64,000 bases of DNA from NCBI GenBank assembly GCA_907163375.1, contig CAJQUW010001455.1, positions 51,201 to 115,200 on the forward strand. Reading direction: 5' to 3'. This document shows positions 1-9,683 of the stretch, one piece after another. Within the stretch, counting starts at the first letter, position 1. The number at the start of each line of letters is the position of its first letter. The notes under the pieces are model-generated. The model had not been told where the DNA came from. It saw nothing but the letters and a program-made list of their open reading frames with translations, and made no database searches. The position numbers and the translations under genes are program-made. The stretch comes from Prostheceraeus crozeri (taxonomy: Eukaryota; Platyhelminthes; Polycladida; Euryleptidae).

Positions 1-310
1 TTAGAAATAAAGTTTCAATAGTGTGTATGTTAGAAATAAAGGCATGACTGTTTGTAAAAAGAAGATCGGAAGATTTACTAGTTTACAAGTTAGACTAAGT
101 GTTAATTAAAAATAAAATTATAACTGTTCACGAGTTAAAGCGTTGATGCAACGATGAACAATTAATAAGCTGAGAAGCTTTAGATTCACTTGAACATTAC
201 CACATGTTTACAGATAGAAATGTATCACAGCAAAGCTACTTCATGAATTAGTTTGCCAGGAGTGTATCATCTCAAACTTTTACTCCGTCGTTGAAATTTC
301 ATGACGACTT
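1..310 (+). repeat. Array end plus conserved module M (left arm, outer copy)
   Basis: Positions 1-125 are units of the AATAAAGTTTCAA type seen in the long arrays further on. Positions about 150-300 are a conserved module (here called M) running from GCGTTGATGC to CTCCGTCGTTGAAATTTCA. M recurs in the same orientation at about 19965-20127, and reversed at about 20635-20800 and 24505-24665. It therefore lies in direct orientation before and after the genes of each palindrome arm. No coding potential is seen. The start of the array lies outside the window. Confidence 0.75.
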
Positions 311-361
311 TTTTGCTAAACGAAAGGTAACACCAGAGGAGCGTAGGGGTGGGTGGTTTGA

Positions 362-751
362 AATACGCCTACAGCACTGAGAGAGTTGGAGTGCATGAGC
401 TATGTACATTCATTTGACGACGGGAGGAGCGATTCAGACGATGGCGCAGGTAGTTTCCCAGAGCATGGAGGACATTGTTTAGGTGACTCTAAGGACGTAT
501 GTCGAGCTGCCCTCAGTGATAGGCTTCCAACTCATGATGAATGATGATATGCTTACGACCTACATTCAACGATTGGTGCATGCCCACACCCTTCCCCACA
601 ACGAGCTTGTCTGCTACATTGTATTCATGAGTGTGGCTCAAAGTAGGAAATTGATTGATGAGACTTTGCTGAAATATCCAAGGCGCGTATTCAAGCATGG
701 TCGCCTACTGTTGGAGTATTATTATCAATGGCGCGACGACACACAACATTT
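362..751 (+). pseudogene. Gene A of the palindromic element, left-arm copy, interrupted by a LINE
   Basis: This stretch is near-identical to the reverse complement of about 24057-24440, where the same gene is uninterrupted. The frame beginning MTLRTYVEL starts at 483. The reading continues after the LINE insertion, from 1950 to about 2030. The family is not recognised: the protein is about 117 residues, with a mixed hydrophobic middle and no signal peptide or zinc motif. The copy is interrupted by insertion of a second element. Function unknown. Confidence 0.6.
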
Positions 752-1942
752 ACGACGGTATTTGTGCATTTCTGTTGCGAGAAAGTACTGATTTTACATG
801 TGATCCCCTAGCAGACATTTACACAGCTTCAGTGAATTCACGAACCTTTCCGACTTACTGGAAAAATGCCCATGTAAAACCTATCCCTAAAGTAAGAAAT
901 TCATCCATTTCAGACTTTCGCCCGATTTCATTGCTGCCGATAATTTCAAAGCTATTTGAACGAATTGTGTTGCTATCCATGAAGTCTACATTTGTTCAAT
1001 CATTTTGTAGTGAACAGCATGCCTTTGGGCCTCTCGGCTCAACGAGTAGTGCCCTTATAGATATACATGACTGCATTACGGCCTATAGGGAAGATCCAGA
1101 AAATCTTTATGGCAGGCTTGCATGTCTCGACTTTTCCAAAGCCTTCGATAAAATCCACCATAATGGACTGATCAAAATCTTTATTGATCAAAACTATAAT
1201 AAGGGCTTCATCTTGTGGCTTTCTTCATTTTTGTCAAATCGATGCCAACGATTGTGCATGAATGGCAGTATCGGTCATTTGTCTTATGTAAAGTCCGGTG
1301 TGCCTCAGGGTTCTATTTTCGGGCCATATCTTTTTTCCGTCTTTATCGGGACTCTGACAATAAAATCTCAGAGTGGAAAGCTTGCAAGTATGCTGATGAC
1401 CTCACTCTTATTGAATCCTGTACGAAACATCAGCCGAATCCAGATCATATGTCAATTGTATCATCGTGGTCGCATGTGAACAAACTATTTTTGAACTCAA
1501 GGAAGTGCAAACAGATTTTTTTTCCTCGCAAAAAGGATGCTCCCACATTTGCTTACACAGATGTTGAGCTTTCTAGCACAATTTCTATTCTTGATGTAAC
1601 ATTCACAGATGACTTAAAGTGGAACAAGCATTTTGATAACATTTTACTGTCTGCAACTCGTCGTTTGTATGTGATACGCTCTCCAAAACCATATGTTTCC
1701 AAAGAAAGTTCTAGATGTATTCCACAGTTGTATCGCTTCACTTTTGATGTATGCAACTCCTTTGTTTTATGATATGTCAACTGAAATATGTCACAGAATC
1801 AAGAAATTTCGAAAACGCGCCCATCGTTTAATTTGTAGCCAAGAGTGTAAATGCTCAATCATCCCTGATTTCCATAACATGCATAAAAGTTTGTCGTATA
1901 AATTTCTTACAGAGTGTAAATCTCAAGATCATCCTTTACATG
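752..1942 (+). mobile_element. CR1/Jockey-type LINE fragment (reverse transcriptase) with 7-bp target duplication
   Basis: The insert encodes the middle of a non-LTR reverse transcriptase: DFRPISLLP, a palm region with LACLDFSKAFDKI, then SGVPQGS and YADDLTLIES, followed by the RRLYVIRS and KKFRKRAHRLIC thumb-side region. The frame changes twice: near 1340-1390, between the GVPQGS and YADD motifs, and near 1690-1740. Comparison with the empty site in the right arm gives exact borders: AACATTT at 745-751 and again at 1943-1949. It is truncated on the 5' side (no endonuclease). It also stops before the C-terminus that the related LINE at 57-63 kb shows, with no tail or poly(A), which is unusual for target-primed insertion. 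Confidence 0.85.
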
Positions 1943-2290
1943 AACATTTGCCCACCCATGTTTTACCACACCTATGAACGGAAGAATACAATAGAGCTTT
2001 AGTCGAGACGATGAAAGGAGACGATGAGCGCTAGCGGGCGAATGAAGCATTGGTGAGAATGGGATTCAACTTGATGCTATTCTCCAATGAGGATTGTTGT
2101 CTAATGAGAATCAAGCATTCCTTTATAAATAGAGAGCCTTCCACAGTGAGAATCATTCCATCGTTGAATCGTACAAGTGACGGGCGCACATTCTCTCTCT
2201 CTCTCTCTCTACATCCCTGTCATATTATCCAACTAAAATGGTAAGTCGCTACTTTCGTCCCTCTCCTCCCTTGAACGTAAACTTAATACA
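1943..2290 (+). other. Left-arm continuation: end of gene A, promoter and first exon of gene B
   Basis: Sequence resumes exactly where the right-arm copy would continue after the LINE. It holds the end of gene A, a TATA box, a CT-rich leader (about 2192-2211) and a lone ATG at 2238-2240 followed by GTAAGT, a good splice donor. The last six bases, AATACA at 2285-2290, are the target duplication of the Polinton that follows. Confidence 0.75.
2124..2131 (+). promoter_or_regulatory. TATA box of gene B (left arm)
   Basis: TATAAATA lies about 110 bp before the ATG at 2238. It is preserved in the right arm (23866-23873, reversed). A CT-rich leader and a splice donor follow, so the layout is a normal RNA polymerase II promoter with a short 5' leader. 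Confidence 0.65.
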
Positions 2291-2729
2291 AGTAGTATAG
2301 GGTATAGGATTCGGCGCATCGCTTCGCTCAGCACCGAATCCCACACCTAGGTAGATACAAAAAATGAAAAAATACAAAAAAATAGGGTCCTCCTGAAATT
2401 TATAAAAAAACAGCTAAAATAGATACAAAAAATGAAAAAATACAAAAAAATAGGGTCCTCCTGAAATTTATAAAAAAACAGCTAAAATAGATGCGAAATG
2501 GGAAAAATACAATGTTTATGACCCATGAACAAAAATATTCATTTAAAAATGGAAGATGAAAAAACAAAAGAACCATCAGCCCCTTTATATCCTTCATTAT
2601 CATATGACATAAAACCTTCGGTTCCCAATGATAGAGTCAGGTACATGAAAGATAAGGAAGCCCAATTATTACTTAAACTAGAACATTATAATAAATTAAG
2701 AAAGAGATGGACCATAGCTAAGAATGTGA
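2291..2729 (+). repeat. Polinton left terminal inverted repeat
   Basis: 439 bp, matching the reverse complement of 17952-18390 with one difference and no indel. It contains an outer GC hairpin (2307-2341) and a 68-bp unit repeated at 2353 and 2421, with a partial third unit at 2489. It also contains the start of the first gene, so the coding start of that gene is duplicated at the other end. Confidence 0.95.
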
Positions 2730-3139
2730 CACAAGGCGTTGGTGTATGTTTAACAATTTCTTTAGGCGCTCTCACTATTGTCATTTCGTCTGGCGTTCTT
2801 ACAATTCCTGTTGTCGCTACTGCTTTAACAGGCACAGGTGTCTTCACAACGTCACTTGCAACAGTGATAGATAAATCTGTAATGTCTAAGAAACGAAAAT
2901 CCTTAACTAAGAAACATACACATGTCAAAGAAGTATATGATAAACTACATTATTACTTCCAGAGAGTGTGTGATGACAATGTTATTACGTTAGATGAGAT
3001 TGAAAAATTTGATCAAATAGCTAGAGAAGCAACTAAAATTCCTGTTAAACCTCAAGACAAAGTAAACAATGAAGCTTTTTTAGAAGAAATAAGAACTTTA
3101 TTAAAAACGTTAGAACAAAGTTCCATAGAACAAAAATAA
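2549..3139 (+). CDS. Polinton hypothetical membrane protein
   Basis: The frame is open from 2525, but the ATG at 2549 is preceded by TTTAAAAATG, the start context seen at most genes of this element, so I prefer it (196 residues). The N-terminal third is charged and proline-containing. A strongly hydrophobic Gly/Val/Ile/Thr-rich stretch at about residues 70-115 could span or insert into a membrane. The C-terminal third is charged and probably helical. The first ~60 codons lie inside the terminal inverted repeat. I do not recognise the family. A membrane-active or virion role is only a guess from the hydrophobic segment and the neighbouring capsid genes. Confidence 0.7.
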   Translation: MEDEKTKEPSAPLYPSLSYDIKPSVPNDRVRYMKDKEAQLLLKLEHYNKLRKRWTIAKNVTQGVGVCLTISLGALTIVISSGVLTIPVVATALTGTGVFTTSLATVIDKSVMSKKRKSLTKKHTHVKEVYDKLHYYFQRVCDDNVITLDEIEKFDQIAREATKIPVKPQDKVNNEAFLEEIRTLLKTLEQSSIEQK

Positions 3140-3241
3140 GTTGTTCAGTAAAGTCGACTCTTCAAGTCTCAGCACCTTTGGTGCAGTGTTTTTGCTGTGT
3201 CTCTATGCTACCACAAAATTCAAATATTATCTTATAAAATA

Positions 3242-4036
3242 ATGCAGAGCAATGAGACAAAAATAAAACAACTAGAAGAATTAATAAAACAGAAAAATAT
3301 TATGAAGAAAAAACATAGACAATATCGAATGCTACAAGCTGGTGTTCAATCTGAGATGAAAGACAAAATCCAATTAGTTGACCAAATTAAATCTGATATT
3401 AAGAAAGAACTTGTAGTTCATGATAAACAAATTGATATAGCGGGTCCAGTGCAGAAAACCATCATGGATGATTATGGTTTGTTAGAAGCAAACATAGATA
3501 AGAAATTACCCAAATCTATGCTCTTTGAACATTCTACTTCATTTATAGATGGAAAGCCATCTCTTAGATTTTCCTTAGGTGGAAAAGAATTATCTATAAA
3601 TCCTAAAGAAAGTTTAATTTTTGCACCAGACAAAACAGCTTTCAGTTTAGACAGAAATTTCGTGGATTTATTAAGAGGAGCGAAGTTAGATACCTATCAC
3701 CCTGATGATCTACTGAAATACAAAACTATGCTAGATAAGGTTGGAAGTGGGAAACATCTTAAGCGTTATAAACAATTAGAACACTTATTATCAACATCAA
3801 CCAGTGTTCCAACAGCAACTGGTTATTCAACACCTGTTGTATTTTTATCAGACAACCCACAAGAATTAGTAGAAAGATATAATATTTTATTAGCTGCAGC
3901 AAAAGAAGGACATAATTCCGTTTTTAACGAAATGCATGCAATCTTAGATAAACTATTCCAAAACAGAGATATAACTGAACAAGAGTACAAACTCTTCTCT
4001 AATGATATCATGAACCTCAGCGCAAGAAGGACATAA
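3242..4036 (+). CDS. Polinton hypothetical coiled-coil protein
   Basis: 264 residues from the ATG at 3242, where the AT-rich context ATAAAATAATG precedes it; an in-frame ATG at 3197 has no such context. Residues 1-75 are Lys/Glu/Gln-rich and look like a coiled coil (IKQLEELIKQKNIMKKK). The rest is mixed with no motif I know. It sits 14 bp before the next gene on the same strand. Proteins in this position often belong to the virion in Polintons, but I have no direct evidence of function. Confidence 0.7.
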   Translation: MQSNETKIKQLEELIKQKNIMKKKHRQYRMLQAGVQSEMKDKIQLVDQIKSDIKKELVVHDKQIDIAGPVQKTIMDDYGLLEANIDKKLPKSMLFEHSTSFIDGKPSLRFSLGGKELSINPKESLIFAPDKTAFSLDRNFVDLLRGAKLDTYHPDDLLKYKTMLDKVGSGKHLKRYKQLEHLLSTSTSVPTATGYSTPVVFLSDNPQELVERYNILLAAAKEGHNSVFNEMHAILDKLFQNRDITEQEYKLFSNDIMNLSARRT

Positions 4037-4050
4037 ATTTAGTTAAAAAA

Positions 4051-4839
4051 ATGTCTTCGGCAGAACTAGAAAAAATTAATAAGCATTTAGAAAATTTAAC
4101 TGAGATTTTAACCTCATCAAAATTTAGTACGACATTAAAATTTATAACAACTACTTCATCCCATACCTGTCATTTAGATCCTATTATTCACTTAGAACAA
4201 GACAAACATTATGAAGTAGCACTAACTAGTTTTTCAACATTTAACACTATACAAAATATTATCAAAGATGTAAATGACCGATTTAAATATTCTAATGATC
4301 AAGGTAAAACTTGGAAAGAATTAACTTTTCTTCCTGGATCTTATGAAGTTGAATCGATTTCCAATGAAATAAAAAGACATTTAGGTATTCAATTTAAAGA
4401 CAAGAAACAATTACATTTCGCAGTTGAACCAGCAGTAAATAAATTTTCTCTTACTTTAGATGAAGATCATCAAGTTGATTTTAATATTGACAAATCTTTA
4501 TCAAGACTATTAGGATTTAAAAAGAAACTCTATACACAAGGTTTTCATATAAGTGAAAATATACCTAAAGTAACTGAAATAAATTCAATCAACGTTCAAT
4601 GTGATATTATAGAAGGTGGTTATGTTAATGGAAAGCTGTCAAATAATATCTTCAGTTATCCAGCATTTACAGTTCCGATTGGTTACAGTTTGAATGTAAT
4701 CCCAAAATCATTAATATATTTCCCTGTTACAAGAAAAACAATTAATTCAATTACAATTAGAATAACAGATGAGAAAGGAAAGGAAATAAATTTTGGAGGC
4801 GAAGAAATTATGATAGATCTTTTGGTTCGGGAGGTATGA
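4051..4839 (+). CDS. Candidate Polinton minor capsid (penton-type) protein
   Basis: 262 residues. After a short helical N-terminus the protein is rich in beta-type segments. It ends with a conserved-looking tail, INSITIRITDEKGKEINFGG and then EEIMIDLLVREV. Polinton-associated proteins with this ending and about this length have been proposed as single jelly-roll minor capsid (penton) proteins. I rely on remembered family resemblance, not an alignment. It starts directly after GTTAAAAAAATG and is followed after 22 bp by the first ATPase gene, consistent with a morphogenesis cluster. Confidence 0.5.
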   Translation: MSSAELEKINKHLENLTEILTSSKFSTTLKFITTTSSHTCHLDPIIHLEQDKHYEVALTSFSTFNTIQNIIKDVNDRFKYSNDQGKTWKELTFLPGSYEVESISNEIKRHLGIQFKDKKQLHFAVEPAVNKFSLTLDEDHQVDFNIDKSLSRLLGFKKKLYTQGFHISENIPKVTEINSINVQCDIIEGGYVNGKLSNNIFSYPAFTVPIGYSLNVIPKSLIYFPVTRKTINSITIRITDEKGKEINFGGEEIMIDLLVREV

Positions 4840-4861
4840 TTAAAAAATATTGACTTAAAAA

Positions 4862-5638
4862 ATGAGTGAAAACAGTTGGGAAAAATATCCACTAAACAAG
4901 AAAGTGAAATTCAATCATCATCATAACTTGTCAAATAAAGTTTTATCAGTTATTTGTGGAAGATCAGGTTGTGGAAAAACATATCTATTATTTAAAATTC
5001 TCACGACACCCAAATTTTTGGATTATAACAATCTTATCATTTATACAACAACAGCAGAACAACCTATTTATCAATTTTTGAAACATGGTTTTGAAAATAA
5101 TCTTACAAAATCAACTATAGCTTCACTGTTTGAAGAATATGAAAAATCGGAGTATGAAGAAGAAATAAGTTCCTGGTGTGAAGAAGCAGCGAAAAATAAA
5201 CAACTAGTAGAACCCAATAAAAATAAACACATAACGATACAATTAATAGATGATAGTGGCAATATGCAAGATCCTAGTAAACTAAATAAAACGAAAAAAC
5301 ATTGTGTGGTGTTTGATGATTGTGTTAATGACAGAAATCAGGCAGTTCAGAGAAATTATTTTACAAGAGGTAGACACAATAACTGTAGTGTCTTTTATTT
5401 GACACAAAGTATGTATTCATTAGATGGAAGTGTTATTAGAAAGAATGCTAATATTTTTATGCTTTTCGAAATCAACCAAAGAAACCTAAGTGATTTGTTA
5501 AGAGACTTATGTATAAGAGATAAAGATGAATTTAAACAATCGTGTAACAATGCTTGGGCAAACGACTATGGTTTTATCACAGTCAATATTGATAAAAAAG
5601 TACATGATAGAGTTATAGAACATTTGTTCGCTGACTAG
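4862..5638 (+). CDS. A32/FtsK-HerA-type packaging ATPase (first of two)
   Basis: 258 residues. A P-loop GRSGCGKT lies near residue 35-42 and a Walker B strand CVVFDDCV near residue 150. A sensor-like stretch FYLTQSMYSLDG follows about 25 residues later. This is the layout of the genome-packaging ATPases shared by Polintons, virophages and nucleocytoplasmic large DNA viruses. It would drive DNA into the capsid. It lies in the same strand block as the candidate penton gene. The element has a second P-loop ATPase at 9684-10898 with different sequence, so which of the two packages DNA is open. Confidence 0.8.
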   Translation: MSENSWEKYPLNKKVKFNHHHNLSNKVLSVICGRSGCGKTYLLFKILTTPKFLDYNNLIIYTTTAEQPIYQFLKHGFENNLTKSTIASLFEEYEKSEYEEEISSWCEEAAKNKQLVEPNKNKHITIQLIDDSGNMQDPSKLNKTKKHCVVFDDCVNDRNQAVQRNYFTRGRHNNCSVFYLTQSMYSLDGSVIRKNANIFMLFEINQRNLSDLLRDLCIRDKDEFKQSCNNAWANDYGFITVNIDKKVHDRVIEHLFAD

Positions 5639-5735
5639 GCTTCGCCTCGAGGGGCTTTGCCCCGACTGAAAGTCTATAGAACATTTGTTCGCAGAGTAAA
5701 ACTCTGAATAGAACATTTGTTAACTGACTAGTGTA
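5637..5735. terminator. Hairpins between two converging genes
   Basis: Directly after the ATPase stop come two perfect small hairpins, GGCTTCGCC and GGGGCTTTGCCCC. A partly repeated stretch then follows (AACATTTGTTCGC three times in variant form), before the end of the converging PolB gene. The position between two 3' ends suits a transcription-end or RNA-stability role, which is inference. Confidence 0.4.
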
Positions 5736-8700
5736 TTATAATTCCTCTTCCCAGTCTTCACTATCATTGTATTCAATTATATTACATTCTTTTTTTATTC
5801 GTTGAAATATTTCGTCTTGTACATCTTCTCCGCTATAGGGGAGCATAATACCATTTGCATTAGGCGCTTGACGTTTAAGAATATTTATTTTACCAGTGAA
5901 TCTTTTTTCTTCAGTGTTATTATTTTTATCAGGAATACTAATACCAGTTTCTAAAGATCTTTTCCATGGTTTATTAACAATTGTTGTCAATGTTTCCCCA
6001 TGGTATAATTTTAGAAAATCTTCTACTTTTACTTTAGTTTTTGTATAACCCTTAAATGTTTTCTTTTCACTAAGTCTCCCTTGTTCATCTACAGTAATAC
6101 AATATTTTACTTTAGGTGCAATAAACATTGCAAAAATAATTCCACCATTTCCATAATCATTTTTCCCTTGACACAATTCCCCACCAACATATTCAGCAGC
6201 ATCTAATTTATCGAAGAGCTCATTGGAAATATATATTGAATCAGTATCTGTATAATGAATGTATTTTTCTTTGAAACCATTAATTTCTAAAATAAAGTTG
6301 TTCATGATTCTTCTAGAGTGAGCAAGAATAAAAGAACCTAAATGTGATGGCATGAATGATGTCGCAGCGTAGCTGCTCAGACCGTTGGTCGTCGTAGCGT
6401 AGCTGCTCAGACCGTTGGTCGTCTTTTCAGTGTCTGTAATATTAGCTTTAAGAAATTCATCGTCTTCCATTTCTACTTTCACTAAGAATTGTTCATCATT
6501 TACTTTTTCAAAATCTTTTACTTCTTGAGTGAAATTTTTTCTCAATGTACTTTCATTCCATAAATGATATTTAGTGGTTATGTCTTTTTGTACGGTTTTT
6601 CCATATAGTGAATTCATTAATAATTTAATTAACTCATCGCCCACAGTGTTTCCTTCTATTTTATATTTTTTTCTTAAATTGAAGAGCTTTTCAATGTATT
6701 TGCGAAATGGTGAAATGTGATAATTTTCTTCATAAATTATACCATCTGTAATAGATAATATTTTCCCGCCACATCTAACAATTTCCTGTATGTCTACAGA
6801 AGTTAATACATCATAACACGTTCCATTCCTAAACCTTATTATTTCTTGGTTACAATTGTTTTCATTCTTTACCTTATCTTTCGCAGGAACTGGTTGAAAA
6901 AACATCTCATCAGGATAATGAAACACAACTGTGAATATTCCAGTTTTAGGGCGAAATGATTGAGTGTTAAATTGATATAATACTGCTTGTTCTTCTTCTT
7001 GTCTAAATTTTCTAGCCGATTCAGCTTTAGGGTATTCTGAATGTTCGTCATACATAGCTGATGGATATAAAGATGTTGCATCAAAAGCCATTAAGAATTC
7101 ATTTCGTTGGTCGAGTAGTTTATGTTTAATTTCTTTACAGAGAGCATTCTTGTCTTGCAACTGATTATACTGCTTCATTAAATCTATTAAATTATTATTA
7201 TTATGACCAGGGGGCAAAACCCCCTCAGCGTAGCACCCAGGAAAATACCTCTGTAATATTGGTAGCAAGATGTTACAAAATGGAGATTCGTAATGTCTTA
7301 TATTGGCTGACACTCTTCCACCTTTAACAGATTTTCTAACATAGTTTCTAGTCCATAAATCAGTATGCGAATGAATATTTATGTTGGCTTCTTGTACACT
7401 CTTCATCCAACCGTTAAATGTTAAAGCGGAGGATGTTAAATTAGTAGTTATATCTTCACCAACTAATTCTTTCATAACATTATTATACTTGTAGATACAA
7501 AATGCTAATGAAAGAACATCGTTAATTAAATACGGTTTCCACTCATGTTCTTTTTCTAGATAATTGTCATGTGTAATTTCGCCAATTTCATAATTTAATT
7601 TACACATATTGGTAGGGGTTTTAAAATTCTCACACCATTTGGAAAGACTTGTTTTCACGTGTTGATAGCTACATTTCATTACAATGGTTTGTAAAGGTTT
7701 GCTTGGTTTTATGTTACGTTTTGTAGAGTCACCTAGTTGCTTAGATCTAGAGGAACGGTGGATATACTTACTAACACTTTCAGTTGTATAAGGATTTTGT
7801 AAAGAAGCAGTGAGTATTCCTCTTGATGTTTTAAGCGGTGGTTTAGTTAATTTAAAATTAGATTTGAGTGGAAAATATGCATCGAATCCTGATGAATTAT
7901 GTGCTATTAAAGTTACTTTCGAATGATTAAAAGAGCCAAGGTTTTTGAAAAATTGATGTATCGGACATACGTCCTCTGGGTTTCCCCCGATCGGACATTC
8001 ATTATGTTTCCTAATAAAGATTTTCACCCAACGTTGAAGTTTGTTAAGTTCTTGCTCAGTTAAGTTATTATATTCACTTACCTGTTTCTTAAGTTCTTTA
8101 ATTTCCGCTGGATCTTGACTCTTTTTTATTTTAATCATATCGCGTAACAATCGTGCGTCTATTTCTTCCAATCTTTGCTTCGGTAAGCAACACATGAATT
8201 TATTGAAATTGATAGTACCTAAAGCATAAGGAATAGGATGAGCTGTTGCACAACGAGGATCTGGATAAGTTTCGAGATCCCATATATATGTTGAACCATA
8301 GTCAATTGGTTTCTTTGTTATGGTCTTATACGGAAGTGTTGTTAGATTTTCATCAGTGACAGTTTTATATATTGGTTTGAAATTATTTTCAATTTCTCTA
8401 ATAGCTTCTGCTTTATGGAATTTATTGATTAAACAATAATGACCTATTGATGAACCTTCGTGAAAATAATTGTAATAAACATAATTGTGAGTCGTTGTAA
8501 TACCTCTGGGATTTAAATGACGATTAGTAGTACTATAATACTGTACACATTCTCCAAAGTATTTATTGAATTGGGAAAATTTACAGTTTGCCATTACTCC
8601 TGTTCTAGATGTAGCTTTCTCTCTATATAAAAAGTCATTAAACATCTCAAACATAATGTTAGCTTGTTCTTGATTGAACCCACGTAAGGTGATGTAACAT

Positions 8701-9335
8701 TTTATAAAGCAGAAATCTTCAGAAGGAATGTAACAATATTGCCCGATGTATTCTTTGATTCTATATTTCATATTAATACCAGCGCCTCTATGTGATCTTT
8801 GCACGAGTTTCATACCAAAATCTTCGTATTTGATACTACCTGTAAAAATCCATTCACTAGCATCGGATTTCTCTTCTAGATTAAGAAACCATGTTTCAAA
8901 TGAATTTTTATTATAAAACGTAGCGTAAAAGTTTTCTATTGTGGTTCCATCTTCTTTGTTTATTACACCCAATAAATTTAAAACTTTCCCATTGCGTAAC
9001 AGCTCACGTATATCATTTACTACATTAGTAAAAAGTTCATTTTTATATGTGATAGCGTTCGGATTAAACAGATTCAATAGATCATCACCAAGTCTATCAT
9101 CATCATCAGAGAATATGTCGGGAATTGGTGTGGTTGATGTTTCCTTTGTTCTACGCTTCTGTTTTTTAGTATTACGTCTAATACTACGCCTAATATGTTT
9201 CTGTTTTTTACTACGTTTACCACGATTGCGTTTACGACGTTTACTATGTTTAATTTGTTCATCAAACTCCTCAATTTGTTTCTTTATTAACTCGTCAAGC
9301 GTATGCGTTGATTTGTTACTCATTTTACAATTCAT
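5736..9335 (-). CDS. polB: Protein-primed family B DNA polymerase (PolB)
   Basis: 1199 residues; a second ATG four codons in has the better context. A basic Lys/Arg-rich N-terminus (about residues 30-65) precedes the body. Exonuclease signatures are present (WDLETYPDP; AHNSSGFDAYF), then the polymerase motifs: DATSLYPS (motif A), LLMNSLYGK (motif B) and YTDTDSIYI (motif C). This is the Polinton/adenovirus-type replicative polymerase, which starts from a terminal protein. GC-hairpin-like inserts are tolerated in frame, one as a short tandem duplication (6361-6423) and one at 7207-7240. It is the largest gene and transcribes toward the left end. Confidence 0.95.
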   Translation of the reverse strand: MNCKMSNKSTHTLDELIKKQIEEFDEQIKHSKRRKRNRGKRSKKQKHIRRSIRRNTKKQKRRTKETSTTPIPDIFSDDDDRLGDDLLNLFNPNAITYKNELFTNVVNDIRELLRNGKVLNLLGVINKEDGTTIENFYATFYNKNSFETWFLNLEEKSDASEWIFTGSIKYEDFGMKLVQRSHRGAGINMKYRIKEYIGQYCYIPSEDFCFIKCYITLRGFNQEQANIMFEMFNDFLYREKATSRTGVMANCKFSQFNKYFGECVQYYSTTNRHLNPRGITTTHNYVYYNYFHEGSSIGHYCLINKFHKAEAIREIENNFKPIYKTVTDENLTTLPYKTITKKPIDYGSTYIWDLETYPDPRCATAHPIPYALGTINFNKFMCCLPKQRLEEIDARLLRDMIKIKKSQDPAEIKELKKQVSEYNNLTEQELNKLQRWVKIFIRKHNECPIGGNPEDVCPIHQFFKNLGSFNHSKVTLIAHNSSGFDAYFPLKSNFKLTKPPLKTSRGILTASLQNPYTTESVSKYIHRSSRSKQLGDSTKRNIKPSKPLQTIVMKCSYQHVKTSLSKWCENFKTPTNMCKLNYEIGEITHDNYLEKEHEWKPYLINDVLSLAFCIYKYNNVMKELVGEDITTNLTSSALTFNGWMKSVQEANINIHSHTDLWTRNYVRKSVKGGRVSANIRHYESPFCNILLPILQRYFPGCYAEGVLPPGHNNNNLIDLMKQYNQLQDKNALCKEIKHKLLDQRNEFLMAFDATSLYPSAMYDEHSEYPKAESARKFRQEEEQAVLYQFNTQSFRPKTGIFTVVFHYPDEMFFQPVPAKDKVKNENNCNQEIIRFRNGTCYDVLTSVDIQEIVRCGGKILSITDGIIYEENYHISPFRKYIEKLFNLRKKYKIEGNTVGDELIKLLMNSLYGKTVQKDITTKYHLWNESTLRKNFTQEVKDFEKVNDEQFLVKVEMEDDEFLKANITDTEKTTNGLSSYATTTNGLSSYAATSFMPSHLGSFILAHSRRIMNNFILEINGFKEKYIHYTDTDSIYISNELFDKLDAAEYVGGELCQGKNDYGNGGIIFAMFIAPKVKYCITVDEQGRLSEKKTFKGYTKTKVKVEDFLKLYHGETLTTIVNKPWKRSLETGISIPDKNNNTEEKRFTGKINILKRQAPNANGIMLPYSGEDVQDEIFQRIKKECNIIEYNDSEDWEEEL

Positions 9336-9364
9336 ATTTTTAAAAGAAAAAATTATGTTTTTAA

Positions 9365-9664
9365 TTACATATACACAGGAATATTTAGTTGATGTAATGT
9401 TTCCAAATCGTAAACTGTTAATCGCTCTTTATTAACCAACCACCATAAATTATTATACGCTAAGAATACTCTGAAACTTCGTAGACACAGTGGAAAGTCT
9501 TTTGTTTTAGCGTAACTTCTTATACCATGTTTTATTTTATAATCTTGCACGAATTGCATATATTTTCGATGATATTGACTTTTAACTGATTGTTTTGAAT
9601 TTACAGGGTTTGTAGGATGACGATAATCTTTTAAAACTGGCACGTGTTCTATTTTATACTCCAT
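9365..9664 (-). CDS. Polinton hypothetical small basic protein
   Basis: 99 residues, rich in Lys, Tyr and His, predicted soluble, with no motif I recognise. It lies between the second ATPase gene and PolB, all on the minus strand with gaps of 19-29 bp. Its ATG follows TTTTTAAAATATG, the same AT-tract context as its neighbours. Small basic proteins beside PolB could be replication accessories, but nothing in the sequence proves this. Confidence 0.6.
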   Translation of the reverse strand: MEYKIEHVPVLKDYRHPTNPVNSKQSVKSQYHRKYMQFVQDYKIKHGIRSYAKTKDFPLCLRSFRVFLAYNNLWWLVNKERLTVYDLETLHQLNIPVYM

Positions 9665-9683
9665 ATTTTAAAAAGAAAAAAAT

